DNA from: Thiobacillus sp. 0-1251
GTDB taxonomy: Bacteria > Pseudomonadota > Gammaproteobacteria > Burkholderiales > Thiobacillaceae
Direction: 5' to 3'
Assembly: GCA_001899305.1 (NCBI GenBank)
Contig: MKWL01000021.1
Location: 238,227 to 302,226, forward strand
Length of the DNA: 64,000 nt
How positions within the stretch are numbered: position 1 is the first letter of the stretch; each line of letters begins with the position of its first letter. The notes under the pieces were generated by a model. The model saw only the letters and a program-made list of their open reading frames with translations. It did no database searches and was not told the origin of the DNA. Shown here piece after piece: positions 1 through 8,760 of this stretch. The position numbers and the translations under genes were made by a program.

Positions 1-969
1 CAGCGCGCCGTTGACGAACAGGTGCCACACGCGCAAGCCGCCGTTCAGGGCGGCCCAGCGCAGCCAGAATGCCGCGACCAGCGTGACCACCACGCCCAGC
101 AGGACTTCCTTTTGCGGCATCCAGGGGGTCAGCGAAATCCCGATGGCGGGCAGCAGCGTGCCCTGGAACACCATGGCGCCGGTGATGTTGCCAAACGCCA
201 GCGTGTCCTTGCGCTTGCGTATCCACAGGATCGAATTCACCTTTTCCGGCAACTCGGTCGCGATCGGGATGATCATCAGCGACAACAGCAGTGCGGAGAT
301 GCCCAGGATGGGCGCAGCCAGCTCGACGCCGTGAATAAAGCCCTTGGCGCCGGCAATCAGCAATCCCAAACCCAGAGCCAGCTGCACCAGAATGAAAAAC
401 AGGTTTTGCGGCAGGCCCAGACGCGTCAGCAGCATGGGCGACCCCGCCTCGGTCGCATGCCCGTCTTCGACCAGTTTGGCCGATGCGCGCAGGGTCAGCA
501 TCACATAGACGAAGTAGATCATCACCATGACGAAGGCGAGTGCAACGCGCACCCAGCCGCCGTCATGCGGCACGAACATGGCGGCAAACGCCAGCAGGAA
601 GGCCATCAGGAAGAAATCCAGATCGCGCTTGAGCCCGGTCTTCTCGGGCGTGAGATGACCCTGGATACCACGGCGTTTCAGCACGGCCACGCTCATCAGC
701 GACAGCGACAGCGTCGACAGCATCAGGGGCGCGCCCAGGATGGCGCCGACGCCGATTTCCTCGTTGGTGACGGTGTTGCCGCCGCCGGCAAAGATCGCCA
801 GCAGCGGCACCAGGGTTTCGGGCATGGCGGTGCCGATCGCCGCAAACAGCGAACCGGTCACGCCTTCCGAGATGTGTAGTTTCTCGCCCAGGTGTTCGAG
901 CGCGTTGACAAAGACTTCCGCCGCCACGAGGATGAGCAGCAGATAACCGAAGAGTTCGAGAAACAGCAT
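1..969 (-). CDS. Sodium/calcium exchanger family membrane antiporter (3' end outside window)
   Basis: This frame stays open for 323 codons from an ATG at 969 to the left edge, so the C-terminus is missing. It is a very hydrophobic protein with the two inverted alpha-repeats of the CaCA superfamily. The first repeat has G-T-A-M-P-E-T at residues 46-52 and a G-A-I-L-G-A-P segment near 75-81. The second has P-I-A-T-E-L-P-E-K at 235-243 and G-N-I-T-G-A-M-V-F-Q-G at 260-270. The two acidic residues in the P-E motifs are the expected cation ligands. The likely role is Ca2+ (or other cation) exchange against H+ or Na+ in the inner membrane, as in YrbG relatives; the ion is not determined. Its start codon shares the tetranucleotide CATG with the divergent gene at 968. 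Confidence 0.85.
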   Translation of the reverse strand, partial: MLFLELFGYLLLILVAAEVFVNALEHLGEKLHISEGVTGSLFAAIGTAMPETLVPLLAIFAGGGNTVTNEEIGVGAILGAPLMLSTLSLSLMSVAVLKRRGIQGHLTPEKTGLKRDLDFFLMAFLLAFAAMFVPHDGGWVRVALAFVMVMIYFVYVMLTLRASAKLVEDGHATEAGSPMLLTRLGLPQNLFFILVQLALGLGLLIAGAKGFIHGVELAAPILGISALLLSLMIIPIATELPEKVNSILWIRKRKDTLAFGNITGAMVFQGTLLPAIGISLTPWMPQKEVLLGVVVTLVAAFWLRWAALNGGLRVWHLFVNGAL

Positions 970-1363
970 GGGAAGCAGCCGCGAGGAAAACCGCGATTCT
1001 ACCAGTCGGGGCCGGCTTGCCCCGGCTGGGTTTTCACGCCTGGCCGAAGGCAGTTACCACGCTCGTCTCGCCGGCTCTTTCGGCGTCGGTGTCGTGTTGT
1101 TCACCGCACCGCACTGCGGTGCATGCCGGGCATGGAAACAGGTGTTGCCGCAGGCGCTCGCCGACCTGGCCAACGAATTCCACGAAGTCGACGTCAGCGA
1201 GGCCACCGGGGTGGCGCGCTACTTCGGCATCTTCCACCTGCCCACGATCTACCTCTATCGCGATGGCCGGTTTCATGCCGAACTGCAGTGCGAGGCACGG
1301 CCCGAGATCATACGGGAGGTTGCGCAACAACTGCTCGCAGCGCCGCCGCAGGACGAACCCTAG
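968..1363 (+). CDS. Thioredoxin-like protein with CGAC active site
   Basis: 131 residues from the first ATG. The second half is a thioredoxin fold: a hydrophobic strand runs into H-C-G-A-C (Cys50, Cys53), followed by a helix and the cis-proline segment H-L-P-T-I-Y-L-Y-R-D-G (Pro92). The protein should be a small thiol-disulfide oxidoreductase, probably cytoplasmic because no signal peptide is visible. The CxxC dipeptide G-A differs from the G-P of classical thioredoxins, so its redox potential and partners are unknown. The true start may lie downstream: the first ~22 residues look non-conserved, and the ATG overlaps the start codon of the divergent antiporter, leaving no room for ordinary leaders. 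Confidence 0.7.
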   Translation: MGSSREENRDSTSRGRLAPAGFSRLAEGSYHARLAGSFGVGVVLFTAPHCGACRAWKQVLPQALADLANEFHEVDVSEATGVARYFGIFHLPTIYLYRDGRFHAELQCEARPEIIREVAQQLLAAPPQDEP

Positions 1364-1402
1364 ACGCCACGCACGTGCTGAAGTACGCGCGGAATCGTAT
1401 GT

Positions 1403-1861
1403 CTAGTTCAACATCAGTGCGCGCCCGACAAACACGACTGCAATTGTCAGCAGCCCGATGGCGAGATTGATGCCGATCAGTTTGCGGATCTGTGCCAGTG
1501 CCGCACCGCCCGCTTTCCAGTCCTGTGCACCCACCGCTCGCTTGAGTTTCTTGTAGGGCGCGAAGAACACATGGGCGAAAATCAGCATCATCACCACGCC
1601 CAATACCAGCATGGTCAGCGCATAGTGCGGCGCTGCGGCACCGCCGAGCTTCATCAGCATGTGCAAGCCGCTCAGCAGAATCAGAACGACCGAAACCCAC
1701 ACCCACGGAAAGAACTTGCCGAACACGCCGGCCCACAGCGTCAGACGCTGTGGTGGCTCCAGCACGCTGGCCGCCACCGGACGCAGCGCCATATAGGCGA
1801 AGAACATGCCGCCCACCCAGACGACGATGCTAAGAACATGCAACAACAAGGTCAGGTTCAC
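1403..1861 (-). CDS. CopD-like four-helix inner-membrane protein
   Basis: 152 residues with four clear hydrophobic spans: residues ~3-25, 47-70, 82-103 and 130-150. The start is GTG at 1861 with a good AAGGA ribosome site 8 bases upstream. The first helix carries H-V-L-S-I-V-V-W-V-G-G-M-F-F, the signature of the CopD-like/DUF2269-type domain family seen next to copper or haem genes. Conserved histidines (His8, His67, His79, His96) could bind haem or metal, but this is inference. The gene lies 22 bases after rnhB on the same strand and may be the last gene of that long transcript. It converges with the thioredoxin-like gene. Function is not established for this small version. Confidence 0.7.
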   Translation of the reverse strand: MNLTLLLHVLSIVVWVGGMFFAYMALRPVAASVLEPPQRLTLWAGVFGKFFPWVWVSVVLILLSGLHMLMKLGGAAAPHYALTMLVLGVVMMLIFAHVFFAPYKKLKRAVGAQDWKAGGAALAQIRKLIGINLAIGLLTIAVVFVGRALMLN

Positions 1862-1883
1862 GCGATTTCCTTTCAGAACAGGT

Positions 1884-2498
1884 TCAAAACAAAGTTATCT
1901 GGTCGAGCACGAGCTTGACCGGGGCGAAGCTCCTGCGGTGTTGCGGGCAGGCGCCGTGTGCCTTCAATGCATCGAGATGGGCGGCGGTGCCGTAGCCCAT
2001 GTGCTGGGCAAAGCCGTAGACGGGATATTCGTCATGCAGGCTGCACATGAATTGATCGCGCGCAGTCTTGGCGAGAATCGAGGCTGCGGCGATCGCCGCC
2101 ACTTTGTCGTCACCCTTGACCACGGCTTGCGAACGCCACGGCCACTCGGGACAGCGGTTGCCATCGACAAGCACCTCATCCGGCGTGCGGCCCAACCCCG
2201 ACACGGCACGTTGCATCGCCAGCATGGTGGCATGCAGGATGTTGAGCCTGTCGATTTCGGCGACACTGGCTTCGGCCACGTACCAGGCAATGGCTCGTTT
2301 GCGAATCTCGTCGGCCAGGCGTTCGCGGGCGGCGGCGGACAGTTTCTTGGAATCGCGCAGGCCCGCTATGGGGTCGCCAGGATCGAGCATGACGGCGGCG
2401 GCCATCACGGGACCTGCCAGCGGCCCGCGGCCCGCCTCATCGACGCCGCACAAGCCGAGCGGGCCGACATGCAGAACGACGGATGAACGCGGTTTCAT
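1884..2498 (-). CDS. rnhB: Ribonuclease HII
   Basis: 204 residues from the ATG at 2498. Type 2 RNase H cuts the RNA strand of RNA-DNA hybrids and starts removal of single ribonucleotides from DNA. The family signature [13 protein letters not shown] is at residues 18-30. The four catalytic acids are visible as Asp20, Glu21, Asp112 (V-D-G-N) and Asp130 (V-K-G-D-D-K). The frame is open further upstream, but ATG 2498 is preferred because it overlaps the lpxB stop by ATGA and gives normal family length. The lpxB-rnhB order is widespread in proteobacteria. Confidence 0.96.
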   Translation of the reverse strand: MKPRSSVVLHVGPLGLCGVDEAGRGPLAGPVMAAAVMLDPGDPIAGLRDSKKLSAAARERLADEIRKRAIAWYVAEASVAEIDRLNILHATMLAMQRAVSGLGRTPDEVLVDGNRCPEWPWRSQAVVKGDDKVAAIAAASILAKTARDQFMCSLHDEYPVYGFAQHMGYGTAAHLDALKAHGACPQHRRSFAPVKLVLDQITLF

Positions 2499-3628
2499 GT
2501 CCTTCCCGCCAGATAAGGCGCAACCGCCTCGGCGATGCGCGCGCTGGCATGCTGCTTCAGGCTCAAGTGGATGTCGCGGAACGTCTCGACGACGGCACGT
2601 CGACGCGGCGCATCGTCGAGCCATGCCAGGGTGTCGTTTGCCAGGTTCTCGGGCGTCGCGTCTTCCTGCACCCGTTCCGGCACCACGAAACCGCGCGCGA
2701 GGATGTTCGGCAGTCCGATCCAGGGCAGCAGCGCCTTTTTCCGCATCAGGTGCGCGGTCAGCGCGGGCACGCGGTAGGTGATGACCATTGGTTTCTTGAA
2801 CAATGCGGCTTCGAGCGTGGCCGTGCCAGACGCCACCAGCGCCACGTCGCAGGCCGCCAGCGCGGTATGAGACTGCCCGGCCAGAACATGCAGCGGCACG
2901 TCCAGTCCCTGCCCGGCCTGTCGGATCAGCCGGCTGGCGGCTTCGCTTGCGGCAGGCAGTACGAACTGCGCGTCAGGGTGATGGCGCAGGATGCGCACGG
3001 CGGCCTCCAGCATCAGTCGTGCATGACGCGTCACCTCGGACAGCCGGCTGCCCGGCAGCAGCGCGACGACCGGCCCCGTCTGCAGGCCCAGCGCCGCACG
3101 TGCACCGACGGTATCGGGTTCCAGTGGAATGACGTCGGCCAGCGGATGGCCCACATAGCTGACAGGTATGCCCGCACCCCGATAGATTTCCTCCTCGAAC
3201 GGAAAGACCACCAGCATGTGCGACACCGCCTGCCTGATGCGATGAATCCGCTCGGGTCGCCATGCCCAGATCGATGGGCTGACGAAATGCACGGTGGGGA
3301 TGCCGGCCTGCTTGAGCTTCGCTTCCAGCGTGAAATTGAAGTCCGGCGCGTCGATGCCGACGAACACGCGCGGCCGTTCGTTCAGGAAATAACGCGTGAT
3401 GCGCGAACGGATCCACAGCAATTCCGGCAGATGGCGCAGTACCTCGACATAGCCGTTGACCGCCAGTTTCTCGCTCGGGTAGATCGCCTTGACGCCGGTC
3501 TCGATCATGCGCGGGCCGGCGATGCCGGCAGCCTGCAAATCGGGGCGGCTTTGTTGCAGCGCGGCAATGAAGTGCGCCCCCAGGAGATCGCCGGACGCTT
3601 CGCCGGCGACCACGCCCAGATCGATCAC
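2495..3628 (-). CDS. lpxB: Lipid-A-disaccharide synthase
   Basis: 377 residues, normal for the family. This GT19 glycosyltransferase joins UDP-2,3-diacylglucosamine and 2,3-diacylglucosamine-1-phosphate to make the lipid A disaccharide at the inner face of the inner membrane. The N-terminal [11 protein letters not shown] is the first Rossmann loop. [10 protein letters not shown] and S-P-S-I-W-A-W-R follow near residues 90-130, and L-P-G-S-R-L-S-E-V marks the second Rossmann domain near 200. It overlaps lpxA upstream and rnhB downstream by ATGA, so translation is probably coupled. Confidence 0.97.
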   Translation of the reverse strand: MIDLGVVAGEASGDLLGAHFIAALQQSRPDLQAAGIAGPRMIETGVKAIYPSEKLAVNGYVEVLRHLPELLWIRSRITRYFLNERPRVFVGIDAPDFNFTLEAKLKQAGIPTVHFVSPSIWAWRPERIHRIRQAVSHMLVVFPFEEEIYRGAGIPVSYVGHPLADVIPLEPDTVGARAALGLQTGPVVALLPGSRLSEVTRHARLMLEAAVRILRHHPDAQFVLPAASEAASRLIRQAGQGLDVPLHVLAGQSHTALAACDVALVASGTATLEAALFKKPMVITYRVPALTAHLMRKKALLPWIGLPNILARGFVVPERVQEDATPENLANDTLAWLDDAPRRRAVVETFRDIHLSLKQHASARIAEAVAPYLAGRT

Positions 3629-4401
3629 CGAATGATGCCGCGCTCGGCGCGTGCAAGGAAATCGAGCAGTTGCTGCACTTCGGCATGCTTCACGCCTTCT
3701 GGCGCGAGCTTGGCCTGCGCTTCGGCCAGGGTGTTGCCTTCTCGGTAGAGCGTCTTGTAGGCGCGCTTGAGAGCGGTCAGCGCTTCGGCGGAAAACCCGC
3801 GCCGCTTGAGGCCTTCGCTGTTGAGTCCGTGCGGTGCGGCCGGCTGGCCCGACGCCATGACGAAGGGTGGAATGTCCTTGAACACCACGCTGGAGATGCC
3901 GGTCATCACATGCGCGCCGATCTTGCAGAACTGGTGCACGCCGGTGAAGCCGCCGAGGATCGCCCAGTCGCCGACTTCGGCATGGCCCGCCAGCGAGGCG
4001 TTGTTGGCGAAGATGGTGCGGTCGCCCACCACGCAGTCATGCGCGATGTGGACGTAGGCCATGATCCAGTTGTGGCTGCCGATGGTGGTGACGCCGCGAT
4101 CCTGCACCGTGCCGGTGTTGAAGGTACAGAACTCGCGGATGACGTTGTCGTCGCCGATTTCCAGGCGGGTCGGTTCGCCGGCGTATTTCTTGTCCTGCGG
4201 CGCCTCACCGAGCGAGACGAAATGGAAGATCGTGTTGCGCGCGCCGATCCGGGTGTGGCCGGTGATGACGGCATGGGCGCCAACCGTGGTGCCGGCGCCG
4301 ATCTCGACGTGCTCGCCGATGATCGTGTAGGGACCGATGTCGACGTCGTCGGCAAGCCGTGCGCCCGGCGCGACCAGCGCGGTGGGGTGTATCGTCGCCA
4401 T
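3625..4401 (-). CDS. lpxA: UDP-N-acetylglucosamine acyltransferase
   Basis: 258 residues. LpxA transfers an R-3-hydroxyacyl chain from acyl carrier protein to the 3-OH of UDP-GlcNAc, the first step of lipid A synthesis. The first ~190 residues are hexapeptide repeats of a left-handed beta helix. The catalytic region reads H-I-A-H-D-C with His121 as the probable general base (equivalent of E. coli His125). The C-terminal part is helical and ends at an ATGA overlap with lpxB. It sits one base after the fabZ stop. The neighbours lpxD-fabZ-lpxA-lpxB show the normal lipid A gene order. Confidence 0.97.
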   Translation of the reverse strand: MATIHPTALVAPGARLADDVDIGPYTIIGEHVEIGAGTTVGAHAVITGHTRIGARNTIFHFVSLGEAPQDKKYAGEPTRLEIGDDNVIREFCTFNTGTVQDRGVTTIGSHNWIMAYVHIAHDCVVGDRTIFANNASLAGHAEVGDWAILGGFTGVHQFCKIGAHVMTGISSVVFKDIPPFVMASGQPAAPHGLNSEGLKRRGFSAEALTALKRAYKTLYREGNTLAEAQAKLAPEGVKHAEVQQLLDFLARAERGIIR

Positions 4402-4402
4402 G

Positions 4403-4846
4403 TCAGGGCTTGTCGCGCAACGTGGCCATCAGCTCGGCTTCGGCGACCAGCGCGCCATCCACTTCGGCCCGGCCGGTGTACTTCCAGATGCCGCGCATCT
4501 CGCGCACGATCTCCGCCTTGAGGACCAGCTGGTCGCCCGGTCTGACCGGCTTCTTGAAGCGCGCATTGTCGATGCCCGCGAAGTAGATGATGCCGATCTG
4601 ATCCGGCGTGTAATTCTTGGTCTTGAACGACAGGATCCCTGCCGCCTGCGCCATCGCTTCCAGGATCAGCACGCCCGGCATCACCGGCGCCCCCGGGAAG
4701 TGGCCCGGGAAAAAAGGCTCGTTGATGGTGACATTCTTGATCGCGGTGATGCTTTTACCGAGTTCGAGTTCGATGACCTTGTCGATCAGGAGGAAGGGGT
4801 AGCGGTGCGGCAGGTACTGCATGACCTGCTCGATGTCCATGATCAT
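4403..4846 (-). CDS. fabZ: (3R)-hydroxyacyl-ACP dehydratase
   Basis: 147 residues from the ATG at 4846, which overlaps the lpxD stop by ATGA; a second in-frame ATG lies two codons later. FabZ removes water from beta-hydroxyacyl-ACP in fatty acid elongation and competes with LpxA and LpxD for hydroxyacyl-ACP, which explains its place in this cluster. The hot-dog fold signature is clear: [11 protein letters not shown] near residues 12-22, then G-H-F-P-G with catalytic His49, and L-E-A-M-A-Q with catalytic Glu63. Open frame exists upstream of 4846 but reads as non-conserved sequence inside lpxD. Confidence 0.96.
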   Translation of the reverse strand: MIMDIEQVMQYLPHRYPFLLIDKVIELELGKSITAIKNVTINEPFFPGHFPGAPVMPGVLILEAMAQAAGILSFKTKNYTPDQIGIIYFAGIDNARFKKPVRPGDQLVLKAEIVREMRGIWKYTGRAEVDGALVAEAELMATLRDKP

Positions 4847-5874
4847 GATTTGCTTTCCAGTTCGGTTAGGCGTTTTTCGAGCTGCTTGATGCGGTTCACC
4901 AGCTTGTCGAGGTTGCGCATGTGTACGGCATTCTTCTGCCACACGTCGTGTTCCGAGAAGGGCAGCGCCGACGTGTAGGTGCCCGCTTTCGGCAGCGATT
5001 TGGTGATCAGCGTATTGGTCGAGATGCGGGTGCCGTCGGCGATCTCGATGTGGCCGAAGATCATTGCCGCACCGCCGATGGTGCAGTGGCGACCAATTTT
5101 CGCGCTGCCGGCGATGCCGGTGCAGGCGGCAATCGCCGTATGCGCACCGATCGTCACGTTGTGCGCCACCTGGATCAGGTTGTCGAGCTTGACGCCCTCC
5201 TCGATCACCGTGTCTTCCAGCGCCCCGCGGTCGATGGTGGTGCAGGCGCCGACCTCGACATCGTCGCCGATCAGCACGCGGCCGATCTGCGGGATCTTCT
5301 CCCAGCGGCCGTCGTTCGGCGCAAAACCGAAGCCGTCCGCGCCGATCACGCAGCCCGCGTGCAGGACGGCACGATCACCCACTTCGCAGCGGTGATACAG
5401 CGTGACGTTGGCGTGCAGCAGACAGTCGTCGCCGATGCGGGCATGGTCGCCGACGACGCAGTTGGGGCCGACCACCGTGCGTGCGCCAACCACGGCGCCG
5501 GCGCCGATCACCGCGCCGGGGCCAATGCTGGCGTCGGCGGCAATCCTGGCGTCAACGGCAACCGTCGCCGCGGAATGGACGCCCGCGGGCGGGCGCGGCG
5601 GCGGGTTCAACAGTGCCGAAACGCGCGCGAAATACAGGTAAGGGTTGGGCGTAAGGATGCGCGGCAGCGCCGTCGCGTCGCGCGCCTCCAGCGGCAGGAT
5701 CACGGCGGCGGCATGCGTGCCGGCCAGTTGAGCCAAGTACCTGGCTTGCGAGACAAAGCCGATTTCGTCTGCCTGCGCCTGGTCCAGCGGCGCAACCTGG
5801 CGAATCGTGATGCTGCCATCGCCCAGCAACTCCCCGCCAAAACGCGCAACCAGTTCGGTCAGCGTAGAGGCCAT
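4843..5874 (-). CDS. lpxD: UDP-3-O-(3-hydroxyacyl)glucosamine N-acyltransferase
   Basis: 343 residues. LpxD adds the second (N-linked) hydroxyacyl chain to the lipid A precursor. The N-terminal ~100 residues form the uridine-binding domain (A-x-A-A-V-I-L and P-N-P-Y-L-Y-F-A), followed by about ten hexapeptide repeats of a left-handed helix. The segment [12 protein letters not shown] holds the expected catalytic histidine. The C-terminal ~35 residues are a helical, coiled-coil-like tail ([10 protein letters not shown]). The ribosome site before ATG 5874 is weak. Overlaps fabZ by ATGA. Confidence 0.96.
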   Translation of the reverse strand: MASTLTELVARFGGELLGDGSITIRQVAPLDQAQADEIGFVSQARYLAQLAGTHAAAVILPLEARDATALPRILTPNPYLYFARVSALLNPPPRPPAGVHSAATVAVDARIAADASIGPGAVIGAGAVVGARTVVGPNCVVGDHARIGDDCLLHANVTLYHRCEVGDRAVLHAGCVIGADGFGFAPNDGRWEKIPQIGRVLIGDDVEVGACTTIDRGALEDTVIEEGVKLDNLIQVAHNVTIGAHTAIAACTGIAGSAKIGRHCTIGGAAMIFGHIEIADGTRISTNTLITKSLPKAGTYTSALPFSEHDVWQKNAVHMRNLDKLVNRIKQLEKRLTELESKS

Positions 5875-5892
5875 TGGCTGCTTAGCTTCCGC

Positions 5893-5930
5893 GGCCGAGT
5901 TTATTTTCCACGGCCACGTTTATTTTCCAC
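5893..5930 (-). repeat. 19-bp tandem duplication at the 3' end of skp
   Basis: On the minus strand two 19-base units lie head to tail (5930-5912 and 5911-5893). Both begin GTGGAAAATAAAC and end GGCC, with two differences between them. The first unit holds the last codons and the TAA stop of skp; the second is a copy in the skp-lpxD gap. It looks like a recent slippage or recombination duplication. No function is apparent. Confidence 0.7.
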
Positions 5931-6423
5931 CCAGGGCCTTCATCACGCGATCGGTGATGTCGTTCTTGGGATCGACGTAGACGGCCTGCTCGACGATCAG
6001 GTCGAATTTCTCCGTCTTGGCGATGTCCTGGATCGCCTTGCGCGCGCGCTCCTGGATCTGGCTCAATTCTTCGTTGCGGCGCAGGTTGAGGTCTTCGCGG
6101 AATTCGCGCCCCTTGCGCTGCAGTTCGAGATTGAGATTGTTGAGATCGCGTTCCTTCGACTTGCGGTCGCTGTCCGACATGGTCACGCCATCCTTGTCGA
6201 GCTGCGCCTGCAGGTCACGGGCCTGCTTGGCCAGTTTCTGCAGTTCCTGGTCGCGTCCGGCAAACTCACGTTCCAGCTTTTTCTGCGCGGCAATCGACAG
6301 GGGCGCCTCGCGCAGCAGCCTCTCGGTGTTGACGAAGCCGATCTTGGTGTCGGCCAGGACGGGCGCGGCCGCGAACGCAGACGCAAGGATCAGGGAAACT
6401 GCCAGCTGCTTGAACTTCATCAT
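5920..6423 (-). CDS. skp: Periplasmic chaperone Skp/OmpH
   Basis: 167 residues with a signal peptide: a Lys-containing start, a hydrophobic core at residues ~8-20 and a cleavage site after A-P-V-L-A-D. The mature part begins with strand K-I-G-F-V-N-T-E-R-L-L and continues as two long charged helices (residues ~45-125) that form the tentacles of this jellyfish-shaped trimer. Skp holds unfolded outer membrane proteins in the periplasm and passes them to BamA, whose gene is immediately upstream. Two ATGs are adjacent (6423 and 6420); GGAG fits either. Confidence 0.93.
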   Translation of the reverse strand: MMKFKQLAVSLILASAFAAAPVLADTKIGFVNTERLLREAPLSIAAQKKLEREFAGRDQELQKLAKQARDLQAQLDKDGVTMSDSDRKSKERDLNNLNLELQRKGREFREDLNLRRNEELSQIQERARKAIQDIAKTEKFDLIVEQAVYVDPKNDITDRVMKALGGK

Positions 6424-6447
6424 GAATACTCCAGTAACGGCCTACCC

Positions 6448-8760
6448 TCAGAACACATTGCCAAGGGTGAATTGAAACATTTCAGCTTTGTCGCCCGTCT
6501 TTTTGACGATCGGTTGCGCCAGGCTGAATTTGAGCGGGCCGAGCGGCGAAACCCAGAGGACGGCAATGCCCGCCGAATAGCGCAAGTCGCCGAATGCGAA
6601 CGTCTTGTACAGGTTGTCCTTGTCGTCGGGCCCGAAGGTGGCGCCCGCATCGACAAACGCCGACATGCGTAGCGACTGGTCATCCTTGAGACCCGGCAGG
6701 GGGAAGAAGACCTCCGCATTGCCGACCACGCGCTTGTCGCCGCCCAGCGCGTCTCCGTTCGCGTCCTTGGGTCCCAGGGTGCCCGTCTTGAAGCCACGCA
6801 CCGAGCTGTTGCCGCCCGCATAGAAGTTCTTGAAGAACGGCAGGGGCTTGCCGGACAGGCCGTCGCCTATCCCCACCTCGCCATTCAGCATCAGGGTGAA
6901 GCTCTTGCTCAGCGGGATATATTGCTGGTGCTGGAACGACAGCTTGTAGTACTGCAGGCTGCCGCCCGGCGTGCCCACCTCCGCCGCCACCCGCTGCATC
7001 AAGCCTTTGGTCGGGAACAGGTAGCTGTCGCGGGTATCGCGCGACCAGGATGTATCCAGACGCACGGTATCGTTGTCCTTGCCGAACTCGTTGACGAATC
7101 GCGTGTACTGCACCGGGCTGTCCGAATAGGTGGTGAGCGAAGTCTGTTCGTAGGTCAGGCCGAACGAGAGGAAATCGCGCTCGTTGACCGGCAGGCCGAA
7201 TCGCACGCCGGCGCCATAGGTCGAGGTCTTGTAGGCGCCCACGTTGGAAAGCGAGGTGGCATCGACGTCGCGGCGATACAGGTCATAGCCCAGGCTGACG
7301 CCATCGATGGTGTAGTAGGGATTGGTGAACGACAGCGCATACACGGTGTTGACGCTGCCCGAGTTGATCTGCGCCGACAGCCGGTTGCCGGTGCCGAACA
7401 CGTTGCTCTGCGAGACCGAGCCCGACAGAACGATTCCCTCGGACGACGAGAAGCCTGCGCCCAGCATGATGCTGCCGGTGGATTTCTCGGCCACGCTCAC
7501 GTTGACGTCGACCTGGTCGGTGGTGCCCTGCACCGCCGGGGTCTCGATGTTCACTTCGTTGAAGTAGCCCAGGCGATTGAGGCGGTCGCGCGACAGGTTG
7601 ATCTTCTCGGCGTCGTAATACGCGCCTTCCATCTGGCGTACTTCGCGGCGCACCACTTCATCGCGGGTCTTGGTGTTGCCCGAGACGTTGACGCGATTCA
7701 CGTATACGCGGCGGCCCGGATCGACGAACAGCGTGAACGCGACCGTGCGCTTCTCCTTATCGAGGTCGGGCACCGCGTTGACGTTGGCGAAAGCATAGCC
7801 GTCGTTGCCGAGACGGTCGCCAATGGCCTTGGTGGTCTCGGTCAGACGGTCGCGCGCGAACACCTCGCCCGGCTTGATGGTGATGAGCTTTTTCAGTTCG
7901 GCTTCCGGTACCAGCATCTGCCCGGCCAGCTTGACGTCGGACACCTTGTACTGGGGGCCCTCGGTCACGTTGACGGTGATGTAGATGCCCTGCTTGTCCG
8001 GCGAGATGGATACCTGGGTTGAATCGACGTTGAACTCGAGATAGCCGCGATTGAGGTAGAACGAGCGCAGGGCTTCAATGTCGCCGGCCAGGCGCGTCTT
8101 GGAATACTGATCGTTCTTGGTGTACCAGGTCAGCCAGCCCGGCGTGGTCGAGGTGAACTGCTTCAGCAGTTCCTTTTCCTTGAACGCCTGGTTGCCGACG
8201 ATGTTGATCTGCTGGATCTTTGCGCTGTTGCCTTCCACCACGTCGAACTGGACGGCGACCCGGTTGCGCTCCAGCGGCGTCAGGGTGGACTTGATCTCGA
8301 CGGCATACTTGCCGCGGTTGAAGTATTGCCGCTGCAGTTCCTGCTCGGCCTTGTCCAGCAGGGAGCGGTCGAGCACGCGGCCCTCGGCCAGTCCGGTTTC
8401 CTTGAGGCCCTTCTTCAGGTCATCCTCGGAAAACTCCTTGATGCCGGTCAGGGTGATCTTGGCGATCGACGGACGCTCCTCGACGGTGACGATCACTACC
8501 CCGTCGCGCGCTTCCAGGCGCACGTCCTTGAAGAAACCGGTGGCATACAGCGCCTTGATCGCCGCGGCGGTCTTCTCGTCGGTCATCGTGTCGCCGACCT
8601 TGACCGGCAGGTAGCTGAACACCGTGCCCGCCTCGGTGCGCTGGATCCCTTCGACCCGGATGTCCTTGACGACAAAGGGTTCTGCTGCGAACACGGGCTG
8701 CGCGGCGAATACGACGGCAAGGGCAAGCGTCAAACGGTTCAGGATCATGGTTGTTATCAT
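6448..8760 (-). CDS. bamA: Outer membrane protein assembly factor BamA
   Basis: 770 residues from the ATG at 8760, which overlaps the rseP stop by ATGA; another ATG four codons later (8748) is possible. A signal peptide covers residues ~1-25 (A-A-Q-P-V-F-A-A-E). Five POTRA domains follow to about residue 420, then a 16-strand Omp85 barrel. The loop-6 signature V-R-G-F is at residues 654-657. The C-terminal residue is Phe (G-N-V-F), the usual outer-membrane signal. BamA folds and inserts beta-barrel proteins; skp directly downstream supplies its substrates. A longer open frame to 8994 overlaps rseP and is rejected as a start. Confidence 0.97.
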   Translation of the reverse strand: MITTMILNRLTLALAVVFAAQPVFAAEPFVVKDIRVEGIQRTEAGTVFSYLPVKVGDTMTDEKTAAAIKALYATGFFKDVRLEARDGVVIVTVEERPSIAKITLTGIKEFSEDDLKKGLKETGLAEGRVLDRSLLDKAEQELQRQYFNRGKYAVEIKSTLTPLERNRVAVQFDVVEGNSAKIQQINIVGNQAFKEKELLKQFTSTTPGWLTWYTKNDQYSKTRLAGDIEALRSFYLNRGYLEFNVDSTQVSISPDKQGIYITVNVTEGPQYKVSDVKLAGQMLVPEAELKKLITIKPGEVFARDRLTETTKAIGDRLGNDGYAFANVNAVPDLDKEKRTVAFTLFVDPGRRVYVNRVNVSGNTKTRDEVVRREVRQMEGAYYDAEKINLSRDRLNRLGYFNEVNIETPAVQGTTDQVDVNVSVAEKSTGSIMLGAGFSSSEGIVLSGSVSQSNVFGTGNRLSAQINSGSVNTVYALSFTNPYYTIDGVSLGYDLYRRDVDATSLSNVGAYKTSTYGAGVRFGLPVNERDFLSFGLTYEQTSLTTYSDSPVQYTRFVNEFGKDNDTVRLDTSWSRDTRDSYLFPTKGLMQRVAAEVGTPGGSLQYYKLSFQHQQYIPLSKSFTLMLNGEVGIGDGLSGKPLPFFKNFYAGGNSSVRGFKTGTLGPKDANGDALGGDKRVVGNAEVFFPLPGLKDDQSLRMSAFVDAGATFGPDDKDNLYKTFAFGDLRYSAGIAVLWVSPLGPLKFSLAQPIVKKTGDKAEMFQFTLGNVF

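Noticed and set aside
1360-1406. Inverted repeat CTAGAC/GTCTAG spanning the stops of two convergent genes as a terminator
   Set aside because: Only 6 bp, with a 35-base loop and no T-run; most likely chance, because both arms contain TAG stop codons.
2483-6672. Long plus-strand frames (2483-3748, 3670-4521, 4921-6672) opposite the lpx genes
   Set aside because: Antisense shadows of lpxB, lpxA, lpxD and skp with biased composition and no recognisable domain.
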